Positions 21,530 to 33,566 of a DNA stretch of 64,000 nt are shown piece by piece. The stretch is taken from NCBI GenBank assembly GCA_002099365.1, contig MSED01000001.1, forward strand, positions 1,984,001 to 2,048,000, written 5' to 3'. Each line of letters opens with the position of its first letter. The stretch's first letter is position 1. A program made the position numbers and the translations under genes. Under the pieces are notes generated by a model. It saw only the letters and a list, made by a program, of their open reading frames with translations. It had not been told where the DNA came from and did not search any database. Source of the DNA: Phialophora verrucosa. Lineage: Eukaryota > Ascomycota > Eurotiomycetes > Chaetothyriales > Herpotrichiellaceae.

Positions 21530-22960
21530 ATGGAATACCTCAATGCGCTCCAGTCGCCGGTCGACGAACGTAAACCGTCGCTTTTCGAACTGCTCGCCGA
21601 GCAGCAACTCGCGGCCCTCCTCCCTCCGACACTGCGTTATCTTCTGGCAGTCGCGACACACCGGTGGCCGCGCTACTTGCTCCGTATATTAAATAACTAC
21701 GATGAGGTGTATGGCCTCTTGTCCCTCGTCGTCGAGAAGTACTACCTGCAAACCTTCGGCGGTAGTTTCACCGAGAACTTCTATGGACTGAAGAGGGAGA
21801 AAGTCCTGAGCGTCAGGGGCGGCGAGGTCAAGAGAACGCAGCTTGCAGTTCCGGCGGAGGTAAGAGAGCGCCTTAAGCTCAAGGGGGCAGACATCTGGAA
21901 GAACCTCGCAGTACTGGTAGGAATACCGTACATCAAGAGAAAGCTCGACGAGAGTTATGACATACATGTTGCGCCCAGCGCCGGTCTGCTGATGGGCGGC
22001 GGAGGGCTCGGAGGGGTTGAAGGACGCCGATACTTGGACCGCGATGCCCTACCGCCTAACCCAACCATTAAACAGCGGATCATGTGGTATTACAAGTGGT
22101 TTCTGCGGAACGTCTATCCAAGTCTAAACGCGGCCTATTACTTCAGCATCTTGGCCTTCAGCCTGGCATATCTGTTTGATGGCACAAAATTCTCCAGTCC
22201 GTTTCTCTGGATGGTCCAGACGAGGATGAGAAGGATGGGAGCAGCCGATTACCAGGCCATCGATGCGGCCAGAGATGCAGCTGAGAAATCAGCGACCTCC
22301 CTTGCTGGAAGACCTGGACAAGGGTTAAGTGGACTTTTGAGCCCACGGACAATGTATCCGCGGTTGTTGTCCGGCCTGAGGATCCTTTTGCCCACCAGTA
22401 TATTCGCGTTGAAATTCTTGGAGTGGTGGCATGCCAGCGACTTTTCGCGACAACTGAGCAGGAAGGCTGCAGAAGGATTGGAATTACCGCCTCCAATCGT
22501 TTCTGGCATGGAATTTGCCAAAAAGCTCAATCTTTCTCAGCAGGGTGCCCAGGGCAAATCCACCAATGCAAGCACGAAACGGACCCCGCCTACATCCAGT
22601 ATCACATTTCTCCCTATTCTCACCGTTCCACCGCCACCATCTAGCGATCTTTGTCCCATCTGTCTCCATCCCATCTCGACCGCAGCTGCGTGTCAGACTG
22701 GTTATGTGTTCGACTACAAATGCATCTTCCAGTGGATCGAAGGAACACATGAACGGCAAGAGGCATTCATGAGGGGAGAGAAGATGAGTGAGTGGGAAGA
22801 CGATGAAGATGAAGCAGATGAACAGGAAAAGCCGCAAGATGAATCCAAGAAGGAGCGAAAGAGTCGGGAAGGCAGCTGGGAGAGCGGTAAGGGAAGGTGT
22901 GCTGTTACGGGAAGAAGGGTGCTGGGAGGTACTAGCGGATTGCGGAGAGTCATGGTATGA
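21530..22960 (+). CDS. PEX12: Peroxisome assembly protein 12 (RING peroxin)
   Basis: Uninterrupted ORF of 476 codons beginning MEYLNALQSP. The Pex2/Pex12 N-terminal domain is clear (PSLFELLAEQ, TENFYGLKR, with membrane segments in the middle such as YYFSILAFSLAYLF). The C-terminal RING-like domain reads DLCPICLHPIS, then CIFQWI and CAVTG; as in other PEX12 proteins it lacks some zinc ligands of a full RING. PEX12 forms the peroxisomal ubiquitin-ligase complex with PEX2 and PEX10, which ubiquitinates PEX5 for recycling. A long acidic/Lys-rich insert sits between the RING halves (about residues 420-450). A conserved housekeeping gene between accessory regions. Confidence 0.96.
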   Translation: MEYLNALQSPVDERKPSLFELLAEQQLAALLPPTLRYLLAVATHRWPRYLLRILNNYDEVYGLLSLVVEKYYLQTFGGSFTENFYGLKREKVLSVRGGEVKRTQLAVPAEVRERLKLKGADIWKNLAVLVGIPYIKRKLDESYDIHVAPSAGLLMGGGGLGGVEGRRYLDRDALPPNPTIKQRIMWYYKWFLRNVYPSLNAAYYFSILAFSLAYLFDGTKFSSPFLWMVQTRMRRMGAADYQAIDAARDAAEKSATSLAGRPGQGLSGLLSPRTMYPRLLSGLRILLPTSIFALKFLEWWHASDFSRQLSRKAAEGLELPPPIVSGMEFAKKLNLSQQGAQGKSTNASTKRTPPTSSITFLPILTVPPPPSSDLCPICLHPISTAAACQTGYVFDYKCIFQWIEGTHERQEAFMRGEKMSEWEDDEDEADEQEKPQDESKKERKSREGSWESGKGRCAVTGRRVLGGTSGLRRVMV

Positions 22961-24292
22961 TTGACTGTCGACCCATTTCCCCGGATGTCTCCACACCCTT
23001 TCATCGATCAAAGAGCCGGCGTGCGTATTTTAATAAGACCGACTGCTGTCTATGTGCACGAGTTCTCAGCAACGTTTCAAATGATAGCGAGGGATATCCT
23101 GGAGCGGAGGGGCATTTGCGTCAGAAAGCCATCCATGAAGTCGCGGACCCGGATCCGTTCTGAACACGGTTACGCCTTCTCCTAGAGACCATGCTAAAGG
23201 GGGCTGTTTGGATCGAAACAGTGCATCAGTGTACGCATCGCCATCCGGTCTATGAAGCCTCCATCAAAGGTCTCCCTCCTCCGCTTGTAGAGCGGTGAAC
23301 GGATGTTTTCAGGTCCACAAGGGACACTCGCGCATCGAGCGCTAACCGCTCCCTGAGCCGCTTTACGATTCTTTGCACAACACCTTGCGAGCCTTGAGTT
23401 GCTGGCGTGCTTCGAGGCTTCCAGATCTCCTACAATCACCAACACGCGAACCTGTCAAAAACCAGTAGCCGAACAACAAATGCGACTTTGGGTTCGGACA
23501 GCCTGATTTCTCTGGAAACCTTCCCCGATCACAGTTCGGTTGCATTATATCCGAAGTCCAGCACTCAATCTCGAAACATCGAACAAGTTTCATCCGGACT
23601 TTTGGGACGGCCGGAAGTTGCGGGTCACGCACAGAATCCCTTATCAGCCCTCAACGCTGTCTCGTGTCAATGAGGAAATGTCGGACTCAACAAGATTCTC
23701 GTCAATATCAACTATATCATCGTCCAAAAGAGCGTGTAGCGGAAGATTTTGATCATCCTCAGCGACCATTGGGCTTTGCCATCAAGAGAATGGAGACCTT
23801 CATATTCTGGCCACTCGACATTTCCAGTCATTCACTCCTCACAATAATCTACAATTCCTCCATCTCTGGCTGTCCGAGCTTCTCGGCAGCAATCTCCTTC
23901 AGCTCGTCCTCGTCAGTTCTTTGATGCCGAGAAGCTTCTTGTCCGTACCATCGTCCGCTGCTACGTAAATTTCACAGGCAAAGGCACTGTACCTGAGACG
24001 ATCTTCAAGCACGCATGCCGAACTCGCCGGTGCTGATTTCGTCCAGACCTTCCTTTAATATCGCGCTTGTCTGATCCTCTTCCAAGCGCCCAAAGTGTAT
24101 ATTAAGTAGTACTGCATTGATTACCGGGCACAGCCTTTTAGAGTAAAAATATATTTGAGGTAGGTGTGTCATAGATACTTTTAGTAAACTTGTACGCCGC
24201 CCATTTCTCTTTCCCATCAAGTGCGATGAGCCTGAACTCATGAATGGGGTGATGGTAGCACATGGTATTTTTTGCCCTCGGTCAGAAATACA
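22961..24292. other. Intergenic between convergent genes
   Basis: 1332 bases between the 3' ends of PEX12 and the minus-strand regulator. Mostly AT-richer sequence with no confident gene; a short coding-like fragment is listed separately. Confidence 0.5.
23849..24060 (-). pseudogene. Possible gene remnant or tail exon
   Basis: The minus strand here reads coding-like in two overlapping frames. One ends in an acidic helix-like tail (ELKEIAAEKL then GQPEMEEL and a stop at 23849); another contains LEDRLRYSAFACEIYVAADD. A possible intron joins them. No start, domain or full exon set is found, so it may be a decayed gene. Low certainty. Confidence 0.2.
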
Positions 24293-27033
24293 CTAAAGGC
24301 TAGAAGAGTTTTGATCGAATAACAGGTTCATGGGGAACGGCAGTGTCATGTCTTCGGCCTGTAAAGAGCCCAAAGGCTCTCCGTGCAGGTCAGGCCATTC
24401 AATGGAATCGGAATCGTGCGACATGAATGGGGCCATGAAGTTATCAAAGGAAGCCATTCCGGACGTGGTGTGGGCTGCAAGAGTAGCAGCTGGCTGGTAC
24501 CCAGTGTGGCTTGTTGCATCCACGCCTCCAAGTGGCATTGTTATCGTGGTACTGGACTCGCCGTCGGCTGCCGCAGTTGCATTCGCGTGTAGACTTGAGA
24601 GATCGCATTGTGCCGGTCGTCGAATGCTATTAGGGCGTTGTTCGAAACTCAGATCGTGGTTCTCGTGATACGGACTGTCCTCGATTCGGAGTCGTTCCAA
24701 AACGTTGCGGAAAAGCCGGTACATCCAACCCACGAAAGGCCAGGACTCTTTGAATTCTGCAAGACCCAGCACACAAAGCTGCGCCTTGTGCTGCAAAACC
24801 CGACGTTGGGAGCCTTCGCTTTGCCGGAGCCTCATAATGTGGATGGTAACGCAAGCGAATAGAATTGCAATCCTGGGATGGAACTTGTCAGCGTTGGCGG
24901 AACGATTGATATCACAGACAAGGAAAGCATGGCTCCGTACAGATATACCGATGCGTGACGAAGTACCCCTTCATCCAGCAGGTCTTCTATGGCCCGGGTG
25001 ACGGCATTGGCAGAAGCCGGTGCTACCGAGAGTTCATGCTCTGGAACGGTATCGAGAAAGATCTGTTGATGGAGCAAGATTTTGCACCAACTGCCAGAAA
25101 AAACCAAAAAATCAGCACGCGTATAGTGGAGACGGTATTGTGAACTCATGTACTGGAATCCCAAGGACAGCATAACGGCAAATAACTTGGCCCTAGGATC
25201 GGTCTCATGCTGGTAATATCGGAGACGCTTGGGTAGGCGGTTTTCCCAGGCGGAAAGTTCTGCATCCATGTCCTTCCTGAACGCCGCGGTGTTTTTATCC
25301 TTTTGGGTAGCTCTGATGATACGGCCAACTGCAGCCATTATTAGTCTGGGAGGTCTCCGCGGATGTGGAGCGCCTCAACACCAACGTAATAGAGCCAATT
25401 TTGCCATTTCGACGGAATGCCGGGCCCCTGTTAGCAGGGAGGGGGTATCATGGTCCTCTCTGCCATGCTCGGTGTCATCGTCTCTAAAGTCACTGATATC
25501 CAACGGCTCGACGTCGCAGTCGTCGTCGTGGATCAACATTGGTCGGCCGAGAGATGCTGCATCAAAGTGGTCCCGTACCTGCAACATATCAGCATGAAAC
25601 CAGCCGTGGAATACGACAGAAACCTGCATAAAGAGTCCACCAAATCCGCTTCCACAGCTTTCGGTACTTTAGAGACAAGTGGGAATGTTTTGTCCTAGCA
25701 ATGTGTGTGTTAAGCACAAGCAGGCCGGCCTTGGAAATGACCTCCACTTACGATCGATGCATCCCGTTCACTTGGGCGAGCCGTACTGCGGCCGCCAGCC
25801 AGTGACTGAAGTCTTTCTCGTCCGTGGGGCTCCCCCACCAGGAGGTCATGGAAAAAAGCACCTGGATGACGGTGATCTGATTCTGCTCGTAGTCTGCATC
25901 GTAGAGGGCTTTGACCCGTCTGTAGAGTGTGACTTGTGCAGATCGCCTGGTCCCCCAATGTTCTCTAATGACGTCCTCGTCGCAGCAGGTTGTTCCGACG
26001 AAAAACAATGCCTGGAGGAGAAGGATAGACGCCCGACCGGCCTCGAAGTCTCGAAGGAACTGTTCACGGTCGAGGAGTTGTTGCATTGGGAAAACCCAGC
26101 GGAAATACGCGTCCAGCAGTGCCTTCTGTATGTGGAAAGGAGGCAAAGATAAGGCGCCCTTCTTCTGCAACAGCTTCATTTCTTCCTGTTTCCAGCCGAA
26201 GTCATTTCCTGGGACGTCGTGAGGCTGGCGACCTACAGTGTCTGGAATCTCATAGTGCACATTACTCGACGCCGGACTCTTTGTGCTGATCGATCGCGGA
26301 CTACTGATTGCCTGCGCCTGTAGGGGCATGTTTCTGCGAGCCTTCCGTATGGCCCACGACCAGATCGAGTCGCCTCCAAAATACACGACTTTACTGGGGA
26401 CCTTGTTGGGGATCCTGTCCGGGCCACCTGTTAGACTCTGGTAACCTTCGAGCTCCTCCGTGTCCGCTAGTCGTACGAGAAGCATTTCGGAACCCTCCTT
26501 TGGCTCGTCGCCCTCGGGTTCATAAGAACCGGGTTGCCTCTGGGGGCTTGCTACCGGGTCTTGGAGACCAAATGAATAGCTCTGTGAATCCACTTCGATC
26601 GATTGACGACTCTGCTGCTGGAATGAGCTTGACGTTTGTGAGCTTCGGCGAGCAGCAGGAAGTGGTTGATTGCGATTTCGAGCCGCTCCATTAGAGAGTG
26701 TCGATAGACTGGCGCGGTGGCTGTTCGAGGGGTCTGATTAGCGACGTGGAGACTAATAAGACGTGGCATATGGCTTGGGCCAAATACATACGGCTTGTTC
26801 GAAGTTCTCCCAAGTTCGCATTCTTCATTGGCATCTAGACAAGCCTGACACCGCCAGTTGCGGATTTCCTCGTTTGGACCTCCCATAGAGGCCTCTGGCG
26901 TCCTGCATCTGATATGACGAGTGCTACAGTATCGACAAGCAAGCTTGCGCTTGTGACGGCGGTAAGCTCGACCCAGCGGCCGTTCCATGCCTGGGCTCTT
27001 TGCTTTCGCTGAGGTAGAGATAATCGTGTCCAT
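24293..27033 (-). CDS. Zn2Cys6 transcription factor with Fungal_trans domain
   Basis: Six exons on the minus strand: 27033-26792, 26708-25752, 25694-25628, 25578-25386, 25328-24941 and 24872-24293; phases fit, 808 residues. The Zn cluster is Cys33, Cys36, Cys43, then an unusually long 18-residue loop, then Cys62, Cys65 and Cys72. The middle domain has the Fungal_trans hallmark KRIWWTLY-VRDHFDAASLGRP, which spans a 49-base intron that must start with GC rather than GT. The C-terminus is Ser/Thr-rich and acidic, as in activation domains. It heads the large oxidoreductase cluster and has a copy of the cluster palindrome 829 bases upstream, so it is the best candidate regulator of that cluster (inference). 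Confidence 0.88.
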
Positions 27034-28537
27034 GAGTGTACGTTCGTGCAACCCTGGGTAGAACTACAGAAAGAAGCGCACCACGGGCGGCCTGGTCAAG
27101 AAGGGGGTCAACAAAAGCTCCCATAATTGGTTCCAGCCTCGGTAGGAAATGGGCGGCGACGAATCTGCGGGGTTGAAGAGTCTACACCCCAGCAACATAC
27201 GAGTACATCACCAATCGCCGGTAGGAGGGTCGACGTCCAAGAAGCAAATGGGGAAGGAAATCTTCTTGAGTGCTAGCTCGTAACTTAGGTATGCTTACTG
27301 ACAAAGGTACTGGGACCACTCGCACCGTGTGTGCTATAGGATACAAGTCACCTGGCGCTCGACTGTGTGCAGTCCTTGCTGGTAGTGCTTATAATTGTTT
27401 AGTTTCTCAACAAGGAAGAGTGGCGACAAACACCGTGTGTGTATGGAGGCAGTCGGCACAAGTTTGGACTAAGGCGACTTGCTCAACACGAATCCACGAG
27501 GGAAACCTGACAGTAGCCCCTTGCAATGATCGCACGACCCCAGTATCAACGCGCCATCCTTCTTGAGACCTCTAGTTGGGTCTGAGATCACATTCTTAAC
27601 GCCTATGGATGGTCAAGACAACTGTCTATTTCCGAGAGTACGACGAGGCTTGTGCAATTAGCCTGTCGAAAAAGCCCGTCTCCGCGGAGGAGAACGTGGT
27701 CCCGGCCTGAGGTTCAGGCTTTCTGCGGAGGCTTTCCTTAGGAAACTCAGGCTTAACATCAGAAATAGACATGAGCCCCGCATACCAAATCGTGCAAAAC
27801 CCGTCGCATGGTTAGTTCTACGCCGTCTCGAACTTCGAACGACCCTGACGAGCATCCGGCGAATTTCGGCGAAATTGCAACTCTCTTTCTCTATTTCCGC
27901 GTTCCGCCTGCATGGCCAAATTGTCCACACTTTCCTTTCAGGGTGAACTCCCAGCTCCGAGGACATATGATCTGGACTTCTACGTGCTGTGGTGAACTTG
28001 TGCTGCACTCTTTCCCCGTGCCTAGGTTCCCTAACGTTGCGCGTCCCCCCGACTGTCATTTACGCAACTGATCCTTCGAACACTCGAAAGTACTGTCCTT
28101 CGATCAGACCCCGACTCGGCTCACACCCGGAGCTCGGAGGATCCAATCAAGTACCTCTTCTGCAAAAGTCGGCAGTTTAACGTGTATGTATCTTGCCTGG
28201 ATGAGGACAGATTTGGAGATACTATCAAGCTTCGTCCATGGAGTTTCTACAACAAGTCGCCGCCTATGTCCGCGATCCAATATGGTCGGATGACCAACAT
28301 TGATAAAGCCAAAAGACGTGAAGGCATGGCTGCTTCTACACTGCGAGGTTCGAAGGGAGGCTTTGTAGACCCGGGACGATGAATGAGGAGACGCCATCAA
28401 TCTCTGCATTCAGCTCTCATTTCTCCCGTGGCATGTCACCCATGAGCACACAGTCGGTCTAATAATCCCCTATGCAAGACCTTGCTCATAACGTGTCAAC
28501 GTTGTGCTATGATGCTCCATATTACGAACTATACTGC
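27034..28537. other. Intergenic, long promoter of the cluster regulator
   Basis: 1504 bases upstream of the regulator and downstream of an SDR, both minus strand. No gene recognised on either strand. It contains one copy of the cluster palindrome near 27862-27876. Confidence 0.5.
27862..27876. promoter_or_regulatory. Cluster palindrome, copy 1
   Basis: AATTTCGGCGAAATT: a 7+1+7 palindrome around a central G. It lies 829 bases upstream of the Zn2Cys6 start at 27033. A second half-site-like CCGGCGAA directly precedes it. Confidence 0.6.
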
Positions 28538-29450
28538 CTAGGTGTTACACGCTCTGACCCAAGCACCGTCTACGGGCAGCTCAGCACCGCTCACATAGCT
28601 TGCGCGCTCGCTCACTAGCCACACTGCTGCTTCCGCCAGCTCTTCGGGGGTCCCCATCCGCTGGAATGGGATAAGGCCGACCAACTTCGTGTAGTCAGCG
28701 CCGTTTGCTTTCGCCTGTTGCACAAGGGGCGTATCGATGAATCCGGGACAAATTGCATTCACCCTGATCCCATCGTTACCATAGGCGACCGCATCTGTCC
28801 GCGTCAACCCTAAAACCCCAGCTTTTGATGCCGGATAAGCTCCAGCTGTCGCATGGGCTGTGAGGCCGAATATGCTGCTGATGTTCACAATGGCCCCTCG
28901 CTGGGGTGGTGCGCTTGTCTTGGACTGGTTGCGCGTCTTCAGCGACGCCGGCTGCTTCAGAAACTGTCGAATCTGAGCGCGCTCGCACAGCCAGAGCCCT
29001 CGGAGATTAATGTTCATGACACGATCAAAGGCCTCGGTGTCCAGCTCATGTGTCCGGAGACGTGGTTTACTGGTCACACCAGCGCTGTTGATGCAATAAT
29101 GAACTGATCCAAACTTCCTCACAGCTTCTTCCATCATTCGATCAACATCGACTTCGCTCGACATGTCGCCTACGACGAGAAGGGATTCCACCTTGGAATC
29201 TATCTCCTTCAACTCTTGAGAGACTTTTTCAAGTCCTTCTTGGCTCAGATCAGAGAGCACAAGTCTTGTGCATCCTTCCTCGACAAGGACGTGGGCGCAA
29301 GCACGTCCAATTCCAGAAGCAGCTCCTGTTACGAGTCCGACACTAAGCCGTAGAGTCAGCGTACTTCTTATGATTGGCGAAGGTACAGTGGTTGGGTTTA
29401 TAAGAATTGGAAAGTTCTCTCACGTACCCCGTCATTAGGTGAGGAGCCAT
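28538..29450 (-). CDS. Short-chain dehydrogenase/reductase (cluster)
   Basis: Two exons on the minus strand, a 23-base first exon 29450-29428 and 29342-28538, in phase; 275 residues. TGAASGIG at 13-20 is the coenzyme motif and follows directly from the spliced junction. NSAG, the Ser of NISSIFG (163-164) and Tyr177/Lys181 of YPASK complete the catalytic set, and NAICPGFIDTP and the C-terminal VDGAW are normal. A short polar insert (SLKTRNQSKTSAPPQRG) sits before the catalytic Ser. Classical SDR dehydrogenase, probably NAD-dependent; substrate unknown. A perfect copy of the cluster palindrome lies 270 bases upstream of its start. Confidence 0.92.
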
Positions 29451-29719
29451 GATAGAGCAGCGTTCCCTCCTGAAGACAGCTCAAAAGTGTGTTATAGACA
29501 CCGGTTTGCGTAATATTAAGGTCGAAGACAGGCCCTATTATGCGTAGAGTCGGGCGTCAAGACAGTCTTTTGGCTTTGCAATTTCTGGATACAAAAAGGA
29601 CCCTGCGTGAAGTACTCTGCTTCGAAACATTCTAGATTGCTTTCGACAAACAAAAGTTAAGATGCGGAGCAAGTGCCGCGGCTGCTCGTCAGAAACTCTC
29701 CATGCCGGAGCCGAATTGC

Positions 29720-29732
29720 ATTTCGCCGAAAT
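29720..29732. promoter_or_regulatory. Cluster palindrome, copy 2 (perfect)
   Basis: ATTTCGCCGAAAT, a perfect 6+1+6 palindrome 270 bases upstream of the SDR start at 29450. Confidence 0.7.
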
Positions 29733-30021
29733 ATACGGCACTAATACGTGGATGATTGGCGAAGCGCTGGCCCCCGTTCCGAAAACCGTTTCGGGGGATC
29801 GCAGCGCGTCGAGGAGATAACCGAACAGGTACTCGGTACTGGCGCAAACATGGCCTTCCAAACGAGTCCCTTTACTCCTCTTGAGGGTAAAGCCCTCAAG
29901 ATGGATATCTAGTTTACCGTCAATCCAGCAACAGCAACTGCAAAGCCCTACAAAGTTTTCATATCAGCAACAGCCACAGGAACGTTGTTGCCAATTCGAA
30001 AGCAGGAATCTGTGAATTCTG

Positions 30022-31584
30022 TCATGGCTTTGTGAAGTCGACCACAATACGCCTGTACTGTTAGTCAATCCGATGACGACGGCAATGGGGCTGCCTACCC
30101 TGCTACTTGACCATTTTTGAGTCTTTGGACGGCCTCATTCCATCCGCTTAAGCCAACCACTGTGGGCTCCAGACGAAGCTTTCCTGTCTCGACGTCAATT
30201 CTCGCATCATGCCTGATGACCTGTATACTGACCTCGTTGGGCAAAGTCAAGGGTGTCAGTAATATCCGCCAATGTTCCTGATATCGTTCCCTTGATCGAG
30301 TGATTCTTCAGGCAAAGCTCGGTCGGGTCAACATCAATGTGATATCTGCCCTGAGGAGGGAGTCCGATACTGTAATGATGGATTACTTCATGTAACTCAT
30401 GACTCGGATGCCTTTGGAGAGGACTTACCACATAATCTGCCCTCCTGGGCGTTCTCCGAGGTATTCCAGACAAATGGGATATGATTGTACAGCTGCGAAA
30501 TCTTGTCGGCCTTGCATTCATTGCTCGACTTCCAGGACTTACCAGTCACAAAGACTCCATGTGCTCCCCCAGCAGTGAGATCAATTACTGCTTTGATGGG
30601 GTCCGTCTCTCGGAAGTCTACAAAATGCTCGGCACCCAAGCTCATCGCAAGCTTCCTCCGATCATTCCCGGTATCAACCACAATCGGACGCAGACCCATG
30701 GCGCTGGCCAACTGGACGCCCTGGATCCCAACACCCCCACCGCCCCCGGGGAAGACTGCCCATTGGCCAGGCTTGAGCCCAGATGCCTTGATCGAGGAAT
30801 AGGATGTTGCCGCAGAGCACATCGCTGGGCCGGCCACGCGGTCGGGCACACCCTGGAGATAAGTCAGTAATTGAGCAGCGTCTTGACCCATGACCTACGT
30901 CGGGGATCAACTAAAGCCACGTAGTCAGTAAGGAAACTCCTAATTTATACCTTTTGTTGGTCTGCCGCTCACAATGACATAGTTCTCTGGAATCGAGCAA
31001 TATTGCTGATATGACCCTGGAAATTGATGAGTTTTGTGCAAGCCAGCCATGCTATCTGGCACTCACCGTCTCGCAAGCCACCAGTGAATACAGTTCTGGC
31101 ACAATATTGTACTCTTCCAGACCGGCATTGTTTACAAATACCACACGAACTGTGGGTAGGGCCATAGGCCGCCCGTTGCCCAACGTGATAGTTCTTCACA
31201 TCTTTCCCGACCTTAACGATGACACCCGCACCTTCGTGGCCGGCGCACTTCACCCCCAAGTCGCGCATCTTGGGGAATTTCCAATCATTCATCATGAAAT
31301 GCACATCGGTCAGGCAGAGTCCGGTGATGTGTAATTTGATGAGCACCTCACCTGGCCCTGCATTGGACAATCAACAAAAGTTGGTGAAAGACAGAAAAGA
31401 ATGGTGATATACCAATCTCGGGCACAGGTACTTTCTCTACCTCGATGTAGAAGTCTGGGCCCTCATTCTTCTATATAAACGTCAATCTAGGCCACGGCAA
31501 TACTTTCGGTATTATAATCGAACGCACCGCAACACCCGCCCAGCATTCCTGGGGAATGTCGAAAACAGCATCGCCACTTGCCAT
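30022..31584 (-). CDS. Zinc-dependent alcohol dehydrogenase (ADH family, cluster)
   Basis: Multi-exon minus-strand gene. Exons 31584-31528, 31470-31413, 31357-31067, 30986 down to about 30973, a small exon encoding LIPD near 30900, 30852-30543, 30492-30429, 30369-30233, 30183-30099 and 30052-30022. Catalytic-zinc ligands are in TGLCLTDVH and AGHEGAG; all four structural-zinc cysteines are in CGICKQCRSGRVQYC. The NAD motif is GGGGGVGIQG. It resembles yeast ADH1-type enzymes of about 350 residues, which interconvert alcohols and aldehydes or ketones. The one in-phase model around 30850-30990 gives 352 residues but drops seven residues expected from the family; keeping them leaves one extra base. 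The divergent SDR gene shares its promoter. Confidence 0.87.
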
Positions 31585-31887
31585 TGCCGTGTCGTCTGGT
31601 AGATTTCAGGTCGTCCAGATGAGTAGGGAAGATTAAGGACAAAGAGTTTTAGAATATTGTCGCTGTATGTGCAGCACCAATGCATAAGAAGCGTGGTGAC
31701 AGAACCGTGAACGGGAGCGCTGGGAGATGCACACCTCGTCTAGATGGCTCTCACCCATTCTAGGCTACCAGCACCTCAATTTGGATGTTTGAGCTTTCAG
31801 CTACGAAGAGAAATCACAGAGATTCGGTACGGCCACACTAAGCTACACCCTGCCGGACGCGTGAGTACGCAAGAGGTATCCGTCATC

Positions 31888-31898
31888 TTTCGCCGAAG
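31888..31898. promoter_or_regulatory. Cluster palindrome, copy 3, in a divergent promoter
   Basis: TTTCGCCGAAG, in the 562-base divergent region between the ADH (start 31584, 304 bases away) and the next SDR (start 32147, 249 bases away), so it could serve both. Confidence 0.65.
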
Positions 31899-32146
31899 TC
31901 TGTAAGTCTGTAGAGGGGAATAACTTTGCCTTCCCCAGACTTTCCGATTCGCTCCAAGTGCTGCAAACAGCATGAGCCGATCGTGCAGCGCCTCTACTAA
32001 TGTGCTGAGTACCACCTCGGTCATGAGTTGCAAGTCGAAACGGCAATAGCGCAGCGGGACTCGCTTTATGAGAGTCCTGATTGACAAAGGCAAGCTATCG
32101 AAGTGTCCGTGTTAGCCTGCTTTCTCAGTACATTGAGCAGGGAAAC

Positions 32147-33159
32147 ATGGCTAAACGCTTTCACGATCGAGTAGTACTCATCACTGGCGGCACCTCCGGT
32201 CTGGGGGCGGAAACATGCGAGCTGTTCTTAAGAGAAGGTGCTAAAGTCTTTGTCACGGATCTAGAGGTACAGTGACATTGACATACAGATATTCCGTACG
32301 GATTACTGACGAACACCACATCCTCCAGGAGAGAGATGCGTCGAGTCGCTTCGGTGAAAATGCTCAATTTTATCCTTGCAACGTTTCAGGTAGGCAGCAG
32401 ATTGGTCCCATCGCTCGTGGACTACAGCTCGGAAACAGACGAGGCTTCTCTTGCCTACGCCCTGCCAGATTTGTAGTTTGAGCCTAACTTTTTGAAACAA
32501 CCATAGATCCGACATCCTGCCTCACAGCGGTCGAGGCCTGCATAACCAAGTTTGGCAAGCTCGATATCCTCTTCCATAACGGCGCCCGGCTGAGCCCGAT
32601 CTCGACAGTGGTCGATCACAGCATAGAGGAATTTCAAGACGTGATACACACCAATCTCTGCGGAGCCTTCTACCTCGCAAAGGCAGTCATTCCACATATG
32701 AGGAAACAGAAGAAAGGAGTGATCATCAATACCGCCAGCATATCCGGCATCCGTGGAGACTATGGAATGTCCTCGTACAATGCTGCAAAAGCGGGATTGG
32801 TGAACCTCACACGCGCAATGGCCATCGACCATGCGAGAGAAGGCATTCGCATTGTCTCTGTCTGTCCTGGTTTTATGGCCACGCCTATGACGCATGGAGT
32901 AGTAACAGGTAATGCAGAACTTGAGGCGGATCTATTTGAGAGCATCCCAATGGGTCGTGGTGGCGATCCGGAGGAGATCGCGCGTGCGGTGCTCTTCCTG
33001 GCATCAGATGACGCTTCTTACATTACTGGACACCGTAAGAATCGAATACTGATCAGTTTCAATCTACATGTCTGCTGACTTCTCATAGCTTTCATCGTTG
33101 ATGGAGGATGGACTGCGCGGAATCCAAGTCCGAAGTGGCCCAAGTATCTGAAAGAATGA
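32147..33159 (+). CDS. Short-chain dehydrogenase/reductase (cluster)
   Basis: Four exons, 32147-32266, 32329-32389, 32507-33034 and 33089-33159, all in phase; 259 residues, a normal SDR length. TGGTSGLG at about 13-20 is the coenzyme site; HNGA replaces the more common NNAG; the Ser of NTASISG and YNAAK form the catalytic core, followed by VSVCPGFMATPM. The C-terminal FIVDGGWT is recovered only after removing the last intron. The predicted reaction is NAD(P)-linked oxidation or reduction of an alcohol/ketone. It is transcribed divergently from the zinc ADH across a promoter with one cluster palindrome. Confidence 0.92.
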
Positions 33160-33566
33160 GGCCCCAAGGAAGCCACAAACAGGTTATACAGAAAAGGGTC
33201 CATTCCACGTTGATGACTTCTACCACTTCAATCTCCCGGCGCCAAAATATATATCTAACATTGCCGGTCTCCCGCCATGCTCCTAGAATGTGAAGCCAGA
33301 GTGTGAATTCAATAGCCGACCTGTGACATCCTCTGCTAGAATTACAAATCAGGTTGCTATTGCTGGTCCACTGCTTTGCGCCGAGGAACAGCTCCTCATA
33401 ATCTCCAACCAGCTTGTCGATCCACAAAGGCAAAAGAGGCATGAAGGCCGCGTAAAAATGGACTCCGGATAGTTAGGAGATATATCTACCTCAATATGGA
33501 GGGTCTTTGATTTGTCAGTAGCGTTCCCGGCAAAGTTTTTGTTCATTACAAAGAACGAACATGAAG

